Shown here: positions 1-5,148 of the stretch, piece by piece
Layout of the letters: each line of letters begins with the position of its first letter
How positions within the stretch are numbered: position 1 is the first letter of the stretch
Origin: an uncultured Burkholderiales bacterium
GTDB lineage: Bacteria > Pseudomonadota > Gammaproteobacteria > Burkholderiales > Burkholderiaceae
NCBI GenBank assembly: GCA_946480465.1
Contig: CAMLJY010000176.1
Coordinates: forward strand, 1 to 5,505
Length of the DNA stretch: 5,505 nucleotides
Direction of reading: 5' to 3'
Notes under the pieces: model-generated
Databases searched by the model: none
What the model was told of the DNA's origin: nothing
The model's input: the letters and a program-made list of their open reading frames with translations, nothing else
Translations under genes and position numbers: made by a program

Positions 1-38
1 CCCGCCGTCCGGCGTACCATGGCCTGAAACGACAAGCT

Positions 39-42
39 GGAG
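39..42 (+). promoter_or_regulatory. Ribosome binding site supporting the TTG start of the AraC-family gene
   Basis: GGAG sits 7 nt upstream of the TTG at 50-52. It decides in favour of this rare start codon, because no ATG or GTG precedes the conserved domain in this frame within the window. Confidence 0.55.
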
Positions 43-49
43 TCATTTC

Positions 50-1093
50 TTGCCACGCCCTTCCACCGCCTCCACCGCCTCCACCGCCTCCACCGCCTCC
101 ACCGCCTCCACCGCCGCCACCACCTCCACCACCTCCCGCCTCGACGTCGCGCTGCTGCTGTACCCGGACTGCATGCCCGCCGGCCTGTTCGCTGCCGCGG
201 ACCTCGTGACCGCCGCCGCGCTGCGCGCCGGCGCGCGCGCCTGGCGGGTGCACTGGGTGGGGCTGAAGCCCGGCCCGGTGGCCTGCGCCCACGGCATGGC
301 GCTGCGCGCCGAGGCGGCGCTGGATGCGCAGCGCTGGCATGCGCTGCTGCTGCCGGGCTTCTGGGCCGGCGCGCCGGAGCAACTGGCGCAGGGCCTGGCC
401 GGCCAGCAGCGGCTTCGTGGGGCGCTGTCGGCCCTGGGCCGCGGTGTGCCGCTGTGGACCTGGTGCACCGGCGTCGCCATTGCCGCGGCCGCCGGCCGGC
501 TGGACGGCGAGGCCGCCACCGGCACCTGGTGGATGGCCCCGGCGCTGGCGCGCGCCCATCCGAAGGTCGACTGGCAGTGGCAGCAGCCGGTGGTCAGCGG
601 TGCGCGGCTGGCCACCGCCTCGGGCGTACACGGCTACCTGCCCATCCTCAGCCAGCAGCTGGAACGCCGCACCAGCCCCGAAGCCTGGCGCGACGTGCAA
701 CGCCTGATGGTGCTGCCGCGGCCGCAACCCGCGGCCAGCGTGTTCGATGCGATCCGGACACTGCACGGCGCCGACCCCCTGCTGGCGCGCCTGCGCCGGC
801 TGGTCGAGCGCCTGCCGGCGGCCGAGACGACGCTGGAGGTGCTGGCCGAGGCGCTGGCCTGCTCGCCGCGCACCCTGGCGCGCAAAGTGAGCGACATCGC
901 CGGCATGCCGGTCGGGCGCTACGTGCGCCTGGTCAAGCTGCACCAGGCCGGCGAGCACCTGCTGCACGGCGGCCGCAGCGCGGCCCAGGTCTGCGCGGCG
1001 CTGGGCTTCGCCGACGAATCCGGCTTCCGGCGCAGCTTCAAGACGGTGACCGGGATGACCCCGGCGGAGTACGTCCATCGCCATCGCGCTTGA
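50..1093 (+). CDS. GlxA-type AraC-family transcriptional regulator (DJ-1/PfpI-like domain plus AraC HTH)
   Basis: Predicted cytoplasmic DNA-binding regulator of 347 residues; the effector and target genes cannot be told from the sequence. Residues about 29-215 resemble the DJ-1/PfpI (GATase1-like) sensor domain of GlxA-type regulators, with LDVALLLYPD near the front and the nucleophile-elbow motif WCTGV (Cys139). The His usually found in the following ATTHW-like motif is Thr159 here, so catalysis is unlikely; in this family the domain is thought to sense ligands. Residues about 245-347 form the AraC DNA-binding domain with two helix-turn-helices (about 262-283 and 311-340, including LGFADESGFRRSFK and GMTPAEY). 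The TTG start is chosen because GGAG lies 7 nt upstream and the frame has no ATG until codon 42, well inside the domain. The frame stays open to the window edge, so an upstream start is not excluded. A Ser-Thr-Ala repeat forms the N-terminus. Family call is strong, start moderate. Confidence 0.9.
   Translation: MPRPSTASTASTASTASTASTAATTSTTSRLDVALLLYPDCMPAGLFAAADLVTAAALRAGARAWRVHWVGLKPGPVACAHGMALRAEAALDAQRWHALLLPGFWAGAPEQLAQGLAGQQRLRGALSALGRGVPLWTWCTGVAIAAAAGRLDGEAATGTWWMAPALARAHPKVDWQWQQPVVSGARLATASGVHGYLPILSQQLERRTSPEAWRDVQRLMVLPRPQPAASVFDAIRTLHGADPLLARLRRLVERLPAAETTLEVLAEALACSPRTLARKVSDIAGMPVGRYVRLVKLHQAGEHLLHGGRSAAQVCAALGFADESGFRRSFKTVTGMTPAEYVHRHRA
62..115 (+). repeat. Six perfect tandem copies of a 9-bp unit (TCCACCGCC)
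   Basis: Six exact, contiguous copies of TCCACCGCC encode Ser-Thr-Ala six times, starting at codon 5 of the AraC-family regulator. The next 24 bases (116-139) are a degenerate continuation of Ala, Thr and Ser codons. The unit length is a multiple of three, so copy-number changes would lengthen or shorten the N-terminal tail without shifting the frame. Confidence 0.95.
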
Positions 1094-1138
1094 GCGCCTG
1101 TGAACGGCACTTGCGCAAGGCCTCATCGCGCCAGGCGC
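1094..1138. terminator. Possible hairpin just after the AraC-family gene
   Basis: GCGCCTG (1094-1100), right after the stop codon, is the reverse complement of CAGGCGC (1132-1138). Between them lies a perfect 10-bp palindrome, CTTGCGCAAG (1110-1119). A second candidate stem, GCACCG/CGGTGC (1179-1184 and 1192-1197), lies further on in the same 134-bp convergent gap. Neither is followed by a T-tract on either strand, so classic intrinsic termination is not shown; GC-rich sequence produces such stems by chance. Confidence 0.25.
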
Positions 1139-1227
1139 GTCGGGGTCGTCCGGCGCCGGGCGGCGGCGAAGCCGTCCGGCACCGGCCGGCGCGGTGCGAT
1201 GCGGCGTGCGGCCCGCGGCCAGGGCCG

Positions 1228-1839
1228 TCAGCCACCGCCTGCCTCGCGCAGCGTCCATTGCAGCAGCACCGCCACCACGCACCATGAGAGCGGCACCGCC
1301 CAGGCCAGCAGCGCGGCGGGCGCGGGCATGCGCAACGCCAGCAGCACCGCCAGCGTCGCCAGCACCGTCGGGTCGGGCAACAGGCCGAAGACCTCGGCCT
1401 GCGCCCACGGCCGGCCGGCCAGCGGCGCCAGCAGCGGGTACAGCAGGGCCACATGGGCCAGCACCAGGGCCAGCCGTCGGCGCGGCCCGCCCGCCGCGGT
1501 GCACGGCGGAGCCGGCCGCCAAGCCGCCATGGCCAGGAACACCAGCGCCTGCAGCCCGAACGCCCAGGCGAAGACCGGCGCCGCGGTGTTGATCGTCGAG
1601 AAATGCCGCGCGTGGAAGACCAGCGCGACGCTGCCCCAGGCGATCGCCAGCACCGCCAGTGCCACGCGCAGGCCCCGGTCCTGGCGCCGCCACAGCAGCA
1701 CCAGCAGCGCCAGGGCCGCCGCCGCGCCGATGCACTGCAGCGGCCACGCCGACTCGTTGACGCGTTCGATGAGCCGCGCATACACCCGCGGCGAGAACAT
1801 CAGGAAGTCGGACGGCCGGTAGGTCCACCACGCCGACAT
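1228..1839 (-). CDS. DUF6064-like integral membrane protein
   Basis: Predicted inner-membrane protein of 203 residues with no known function. The N-terminus WWTYRPSDFLMFSPRVY and the segment FHARHFSTINTAAP followed by an aromatic-rich helix match what I recall of the DUF6064 family; the later RPWAQAEVFGLLPDPTVLATL block fits as well. Hydrophobic helices lie at about residues 32-50, 58-76, 87-107, 122-141, 155-172 and 176-195, giving six membrane passes. The ATG at 1839 is preferred; an in-frame TTG six bases earlier overlaps the stop codon of the upstream reductase gene. Only 2 bp separate that stop from this ATG and there is no strong Shine-Dalgarno, so translation is probably coupled to the reductase. 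Family assignment is from memory of conserved motifs; gene reality is near certain. Confidence 0.85.
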   Translation of the reverse strand: MSAWWTYRPSDFLMFSPRVYARLIERVNESAWPLQCIGAAAALALLVLLWRRQDRGLRVALAVLAIAWGSVALVFHARHFSTINTAAPVFAWAFGLQALVFLAMAAWRPAPPCTAAGGPRRRLALVLAHVALLYPLLAPLAGRPWAQAEVFGLLPDPTVLATLAVLLALRMPAPAALLAWAVPLSWCVVAVLLQWTLREAGGG

Positions 1840-1841
1840 GT

Positions 1842-2768
1842 TCAAGCACCCGCGGCCACGTCCGCGGCGATGCGGCGCCGCAGCGCCTCGTCCGGCTGCC
1901 GGCCGCGCATCGCACCCAGGTTCTGGCGCACGTGGTCGACGCGGCTGGTGGCGGGAATCGCGCAGGTGATCGCCGGATGCGTGACGATGAACTTCAGCAC
2001 CAGCTGGGCCCAGCCGTCGCAGTCGATCTCCGCGGCATACGCCGGCAGCGGCCGCCGCTGCAGGCGGCGCAGCAAGGCGCCTTCGCGGAAGGGGCGGTTG
2101 GCGATGACGGCGATGCCGCGCTCCTGCGCCAGCGGCAGCAGCCGCGCCTCGGCCTCGCGGTCGGCGGGGTTGTAGGTGAGCTGCACGAAGTCGATCGGCT
2201 GCGCACGCATCACGCGCTCGACGTCGGCGTGGCGGCGCCCTTCACTGGTGGTGATGCCGACGTGCCGGACGCGCCCCGCGGCCTTCATCGCGAGCAGCAC
2301 CGGCAGGTGAGCCTCCCAGGCCAGCAGGTTGTGCACCTGCAGCAGGTCGAAGCGGGGCAGGCCCCACAGCCGGCGCGACGCCTCGGCCTGCGCGGCACCC
2401 TGTCGCCCGTCACCGGTCCACACCTTGTCGGCGGCGTACACGCGCCTGGCACCGTCGCCCAGCGCCGCCAGCGCTTCGCCGATCACGGACTGCGACGAGC
2501 CGTACATCGGCGACGAATCGATCACCCGGCCCCCGCCGTCGAGAAAGGCCTTGACGACCTGGGCGCACTCGCGCCGCAGCACGCGGTCGGCGCCCACGTT
2601 GAAGGTGATCCAGCTGCCCAGCCCGACCGCGGGCAGGCTGTCGCCGGTGGAGGGGATGCGGCGCGACAGCAGCGGTGCATCGGCGGCCCGCGGCGCGCCC
2701 ATGGCGGTACCCGCCAGCGCCAGTACCCAGCGCCGCCGATCGATCGCAAAGCGTGAACAAGACAGCAC
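1842..2768 (-). CDS. Aldo/keto reductase with a twin-arginine-like signal sequence
   Basis: Predicted NAD(P)H-dependent oxidoreductase of the aldo/keto reductase superfamily, 308 residues; substrate unknown. The usual catalytic tetrad is visible: Asp84 and Tyr89 in DSSPMYGSS, Lys115 in AADKVW, and His146 in LLQVHN. The cofactor-binding end is present as IPATSRVDHVRQN (about 271-283). GITTS (171-175) and the FVQLTYNP strand (194-201) also fit the barrel. The open frame extends upstream to 3023, but that extension is low-complexity and overlaps the divergent gene. The GTG at 2768 is preferred: GGGGG precedes it by 4 nt and it places a twin-arginine-like sequence at the N-terminus (RRRWVL at 11-16, then an Ala/Gly-rich hydrophobic stretch and possible cleavage near APRAADA, 25-31). 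A later ATG at 2702 would remove this signal. It is the first gene of an operon with the DUF6064-like gene. Confidence 0.9.
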   Translation of the reverse strand: MLSCSRFAIDRRRWVLALAGTAMGAPRAADAPLLSRRIPSTGDSLPAVGLGSWITFNVGADRVLRRECAQVVKAFLDGGGRVIDSSPMYGSSQSVIGEALAALGDGARRVYAADKVWTGDGRQGAAQAEASRRLWGLPRFDLLQVHNLLAWEAHLPVLLAMKAAGRVRHVGITTSEGRRHADVERVMRAQPIDFVQLTYNPADREAEARLLPLAQERGIAVIANRPFREGALLRRLQRRPLPAYAAEIDCDGWAQLVLKFIVTHPAITCAIPATSRVDHVRQNLGAMRGRQPDEALRRRIAADVAAGA

Positions 2769-2851
2769 GTCGCCCCCGTTTTCAGGAATTCGGACGCCGC
2801 AGCGCGACGGGACAATCCCCGCTGCCCCTGAAGTGTCCGCCGAAGCACCCG
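2769..2851. promoter_or_regulatory. 83-bp divergent intergenic region
   Basis: This gap lies between the start of the aldo/keto reductase (minus strand) and the start of the small membrane protein (plus strand), so promoters for both probably lie in or near it. I could not identify convincing -35/-10 pairs or an operator palindrome. A slightly AT-richer stretch (GTTTTCAGGAATTC, 2778-2791) is the only departure from the high-GC background. Confidence 0.35.
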
Positions 2852-3157
2852 ATGAGCAAGCCGCCTGCCCAGACCCTGTCCCCGTCCTCCCCGCGCGCAC
2901 TGCTCGCCTCGGCCGTTGCCGGCCTGCTGCTGGGCCGCGTCGTGATGGGCCTGTCAGTGCGGCATGAGGGCTCCGCCGGCGGCCTGCTGGTCGCGCTGGT
3001 GGTGCTGGTTTCGGGCGCCGCATCGGTCATGCTGTTGCTGCACCACCTGCACCACGAGCGCCGCGGCCAGGAGGTGCCCGCGCCGACCCGCACCTGGCTG
3101 GTGACACTGGCCGCCGGCGCGCTGGCGGCCATGCATGTCGACGGCCTGCTGGGCTGA
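2852..3157 (+). CDS. Small hypothetical membrane protein, three predicted helices
   Basis: I do not recognise this 101-residue protein. It has hydrophobic segments at about residues 16-34, 42-64 and 81-100, with a charged, His-rich loop after the second (HHLHHERRGQE, 64-74). Third codon positions are almost all G or C, as in the neighbouring genes, and the helices are well formed, so it is likely real. The open frame runs back to 2675, but that part overlaps the reductase start and lacks hydrophobic character; the ATG at 2852 puts the first helix in the usual place. The Shine-Dalgarno is weak (CGAAG, 2841-2845). It is divergent from the reductase and convergent with the IclR-family gene, so it is probably transcribed alone. 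Confidence 0.7.
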   Translation: MSKPPAQTLSPSSPRALLASAVAGLLLGRVVMGLSVRHEGSAGGLLVALVVLVSGAASVMLLLHHLHHERRGQEVPAPTRTWLVTLAAGALAAMHVDGLLG

Positions 3158-3185
3158 CCGCGAAGCGGCGCCACCGCCGCTGCGA

Positions 3186-3224
3186 GCCCGCGCGGGCGGG
3201 GCAGTGCCGGACCGCGGCGCGGGC
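3186..3224. terminator. Inverted repeat in the convergent gap; possible bidirectional terminator
   Basis: GCCCGCGC (3186-3193) is the reverse complement of GCGCGGGC (3217-3224), with a 23-nt spacer. The left arm is also the start of a self-complementary 12-mer (3186-3197). It fills the 68-bp gap between the stop codons of the small membrane protein gene and the convergent IclR-family gene, where a shared terminator would be expected. There is no T-tract on either strand, so the call rests on position and pairing only. Confidence 0.3.
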
Positions 3225-3225
3225 C

Positions 3226-3999
3226 TCAGCCCCGTGCGCCCAGCCGCCGCGACAGCCCCGCCGCGCAGGCGATCAAGGCTTGGGCGGCGGCACTGTCGGG
3301 CCCCGGCGGCAGCGTGGCACCGGGACCGATGGCCGTCAGCGCGAGCACCATCTCGCCGAAGCCGTCGAACACCGGCGCCGCGATCGCGGTGATGCCGGGC
3401 ACCGTGCCGTCGACGACGCTGGCGAAGCGCGTGGCCCGCACCTGCGCCAGCTCGGCCTCGAAGGCCGGCTCCAGCTTCACCGCCTTGCCGGCTTCGGCAC
3501 GCAGCGCGGCCCGCACCTGCTCACGCGGCTGGAAGGCCGCGAACAGCCGGCCCGACGCGGTGCCGCGCACCGACACCACCGTGCCGTGCCGCATGTTCAC
3601 GTGCACCGCCGTCGGCCCTTCCTCCAGCCGAACGAAGGTGGGACCGCGGTTGCCCCAGGTGGCGATGCCCACCGTCTGCCCCACCGCCAGCGCCAGCGCC
3701 GGCAGCTCGGCCGAGGCCAGGCGGATCGGGTCGACCTGCTGCAGGCTGATCAGCCCCAGCTGCAGCGCCAGCGCGCCCAGGCCGTAGTGGCCGGTGTCGG
3801 GCCGCTGCTCGATCAGGCCCAGCTTGCCGAAGCTCACCAGGTAGGGATGGGCCTTGGCCGGGCTCATGTCGGCCTCGCGTGCCAGGTCCTTCAGCGGCAT
3901 CGGCCGGCCGTGATGGGCCAGCGCCTTCAGCAGCCGGCCGCCGACCTCGATGCTCTGGATGCCGCGTGAGCCGCTTCGGTCGTTGTCATCGTCGTCCAT
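3226..3999 (-). CDS. IclR-family transcriptional regulator
   Basis: Predicted 257-residue cytoplasmic regulator that likely controls the divergent operon to its right and itself. Residues about 13-75 form the IclR winged helix-turn-helix (GIQSIEVGGRLLKAL, then LKDLAREADMSPAKAHPYLVSFGKLGLI). Residues about 85-250 form the IclR effector-binding domain, with typical blocks VGIATWGNRGPTFVRLEEG, GTASGRLFAAFQP and DGTVPGITAIAAPVFDGFGEMVLALTAIG. Length is normal for the family. The ATG at 3999 is the natural start, followed by a short acidic tail (DDDD); no strong Shine-Dalgarno precedes it. The intergenic region carries palindromes resembling operators of the PcaR/PcaU/PobR branch, which usually respond to aromatic acids or their ring-cleavage products. 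Family is certain; the ligand is inference. Confidence 0.95.
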   Translation of the reverse strand: MDDDDNDRSGSRGIQSIEVGGRLLKALAHHGRPMPLKDLAREADMSPAKAHPYLVSFGKLGLIEQRPDTGHYGLGALALQLGLISLQQVDPIRLASAELPALALAVGQTVGIATWGNRGPTFVRLEEGPTAVHVNMRHGTVVSVRGTASGRLFAAFQPREQVRAALRAEAGKAVKLEPAFEAELAQVRATRFASVVDGTVPGITAIAAPVFDGFGEMVLALTAIGPGATLPPGPDSAAAQALIACAAGLSRRLGARG

Positions 4000-4054
4000 G
4001 GTGTCGCAGGGGATTTGAACAAGCAGCTTGCGCGGATCCGGCTCTGCCGGTCCG

Positions 4055-4103
4055 CTGCAAGGGGCCCCTCGGGGGGGCAGCGAAGGGACGGAGCGCGGGG
4101 GTC
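4055..4103. repeat. G/C-tract hairpin element in the regulator leader
   Basis: The segment contains the palindrome GGGGCCCC (4061-4068), a stem GCCCC/GGGGC (4064-4068 with 4074-4078, 5-nt loop) and flanking CTGC/GCAG (4055-4058 and 4077-4080), followed by a purine-rich tail ending GGGGGTCC. Similar intergenic sequences recur in many copies in Comamonadaceae-like genomes as far as I recall, so it may be a dispersed repeat. Only one copy is in this window, and repetition cannot be shown here. Confidence 0.4.
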
Positions 4104-4126
4104 CAAGTTTGTACTTAACAAAATCG

Positions 4127-4143
4127 GTTCGACATTATCGAAC
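4127..4143. promoter_or_regulatory. Probable IclR-type operator, palindrome 1
   Basis: GTTCGA-CATTA-TCGAAC is a perfect 6-bp inverted repeat with a 5-nt spacer. Read on the minus strand it begins GTTCGATAAT, the same ten bases with which the PcaR operator of Pseudomonas begins as I recall it. It overlaps the candidate -10 elements of both divergent promoters, fitting repression of both directions or PcaR-like repositioning of polymerase. Confidence 0.65.
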
Positions 4144-4144
4144 A

Positions 4145-4162
4145 GGTTGACTATCATCAACC
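4145..4162. promoter_or_regulatory. Second operator-like palindrome
   Basis: GGTTGA-CTATCA-TCAACC is a perfect 6-bp inverted repeat with a 6-nt spacer, starting 2 bp after palindrome 1 ends. Its half-sites resemble those of the first (GTTGA against GTTCGA). It also contains TTGACT (4147-4152), a 5/6 match to a -35 box, but the nearest -10-like CATAGC (4171-4176) would put the transcript start only a few bases before the ATG at 4191. Confidence 0.5.
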
Positions 4163-4190
4163 AACTTTCACATAGCCAAACCGATTCGCC

Positions 4191-5144
4191 ATGAGCAAAG
4201 CGTTCGCCTCCCAAGCCGACCTCGAGGAGAAGCGGGTCAGCTTCACCAGGCTGTCCGACAACGCGTACGCCTACACGGCCGAAGGCGACCCCAACACCGG
4301 CGTGATCGTCGGCGACGACGCGGTGATGGTCATCGACACGCAGGCCACGCCGGTGATGGCCCAGGACGTCATCCGGCGCGTCCGCGAGGTGACGGACAAG
4401 CCGATCAAATACGTCGTGCTCAGCCACTACCACGCCGTGCGGGTGCTGGGCGCTTCCGCCTACAAGGCGCAGCACATCATCGCCAGCCGCGACACCTACG
4501 ACCTGATCGTCGAACGCGGCCTGGACGACAAGGCCAGCGAGATCGGCCGCTTCCCGCGGCTCTTCCGCAACGTCGAGTCGGTGCCGCCCGGCCTCACCTG
4601 GCCCACCATCACCTTCAGCGGCCGCATGTCGATCTGGCTGGGCAAGCTGGAAGTGCAATTGATCCAACTCGGCCGCGGCCACACCAAGGGCGACACCGTG
4701 GCCTGGCTGCCCGAGCAGAAGATCCTGTTCTCCGGCGACCTGGTGGAGTTCGATGCCACGCCCTACGCCGGGGACGCTTACTTCAAGGATTGGCCCCGGA
4801 CGCTGGACAACATCGCCGCGCTTCAACCCCACGCGCTGGTGCCCGGCCGCGGCGCCGCCCTGACCACGCCTGAGCAGGTGGCCCAAGGCCTGGCCGGCAC
4901 GCGCGGCTTCATTGCCGACATGCTGGCCAGCGTGCAGGCCGGCGTGGCCGCGGGCAAGAACCTGAACCAGATCTACAAGGACACCCACGCCGCGCTGAAG
5001 CCGAAGTACGGCCACTGGGTCATCTTCGACCACTGCCTGCCCTTCGACGTGACGCGCTGCTACGACGAGGCCACCCGGTACGCCGACCCGCGCGTGTGGA
5101 CGGCCGAGCGCGACGTGGAGATGTGGAAGACCCTGGAAGGCTGA
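4191..5144 (+). CDS. Metallo-beta-lactamase-fold protein with an altered second metal site
   Basis: Predicted cytoplasmic protein of 317 residues with the metallo-beta-lactamase fold; no signal peptide. The core strands include GVIVGDDAVMVIDTQATP (38-55) and YVVLSHYH (74-81). First-site ligands are present: His79, His81 and His164 (GRGHTKGD), plus the bridging Asp183 (FSGDLVEF). The second-site ligands are all replaced: in the HxHxDH motif Asp and His are Val83 and Arg84, and the His of the usual PGHG motif is Arg220 (VPGRGAA). It may bind one metal or have a changed reaction, so a hydrolase name is unsafe. About 90 residues follow the fold core, ending in HWVIFDHCLPFDVTRCYDEA. It is first gene of an operon with an FAD monooxygenase, divergent from an IclR regulator, suggesting a role in aromatic or quinone breakdown. 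The ATG has no clear Shine-Dalgarno. Confidence 0.93.
   Translation: MSKAFASQADLEEKRVSFTRLSDNAYAYTAEGDPNTGVIVGDDAVMVIDTQATPVMAQDVIRRVREVTDKPIKYVVLSHYHAVRVLGASAYKAQHIIASRDTYDLIVERGLDDKASEIGRFPRLFRNVESVPPGLTWPTITFSGRMSIWLGKLEVQLIQLGRGHTKGDTVAWLPEQKILFSGDLVEFDATPYAGDAYFKDWPRTLDNIAALQPHALVPGRGAALTTPEQVAQGLAGTRGFIADMLASVQAGVAAGKNLNQIYKDTHAALKPKYGHWVIFDHCLPFDVTRCYDEATRYADPRVWTAERDVEMWKTLEG
5135..5140 (+). promoter_or_regulatory. Ribosome binding site for the GTG start of the FAD monooxygenase
   Basis: GGAAGG lies in the last codons of the MBL-fold gene, 8 nt before GTG at 5149-5151. It supports this GTG, which starts 4 bases after the upstream TGA, and points to translation of both genes from one mRNA. 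Confidence 0.6.
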
Positions 5145-5148
5145 CGCG

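Larger units (their letters stand above)
4000..4190. promoter_or_regulatory. Divergent control region between the IclR-family gene and the MBL-fold operon
   Basis: This 191-bp gap has two parts. The left part (4000-4103) is GC-rich and contains a G/C-tract hairpin near 4055-4080; it would form the leader of the regulator mRNA. The right part (4104-4190) is much richer in A and T and carries two adjacent palindromes. A candidate promoter for the rightward operon is TTGTAC (4109-4114), an 18-bp spacer and CATTAT (4133-4138). On the minus strand GATAAT (4139-4134) is a good -10 for the regulator, although the nearest -35-like TTGATG (4160-4155) is only 15 bp away. Both -10 candidates lie inside the first palindrome, so one bound protein could block both promoters. 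Confidence 0.7.

Noticed and set aside
1..46. Possible start of a divergent minus-strand gene left of the AraC-family gene (ATG at 46-44 or 20-18)
   Set aside because: Only 15 or 6 codons would be in the window, with no recognisable sequence; it cannot be supported.
62..115. CRISPR-like array
   Set aside because: The units are 9 bp, contiguous and without spacers, and they are coding.
43..615. Minus-strand open frame with an Glu-Ala-Val repeat
   Set aside because: The repeat is simply the complement of the Ser-Thr-Ala coding repeat; the rest has no domain character and overlaps the AraC-family gene.
1179..1197. GCACCG/CGGTGC stem as a firm terminator
   Set aside because: Six GC pairs without a T-tract in a region of very high GC are weak evidence; mentioned only as a secondary candidate.
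454..1287. Plus-strand frame overlapping the AraC-family gene
   Set aside because: Arg/Ala/Gly/Pro-rich out-of-frame shadow without recognisable motifs.
1038..2206. Several frames on both strands across the DUF6064-like and reductase genes
   Set aside because: All are Arg/Ala/Pro-rich shadows; the chosen frames carry the conserved motifs and membrane helices.
2675..2851. Upstream extension of the small membrane protein frame
   Set aside because: It overlaps the reductase coding start, lacks hydrophobic character, and a better placed ATG exists at 2852.
2769..3023. N-terminal extension of the aldo/keto reductase frame
   Set aside because: Low-complexity Arg/Pro/Ala sequence that overlaps the divergent small membrane gene and is not expected in the family.
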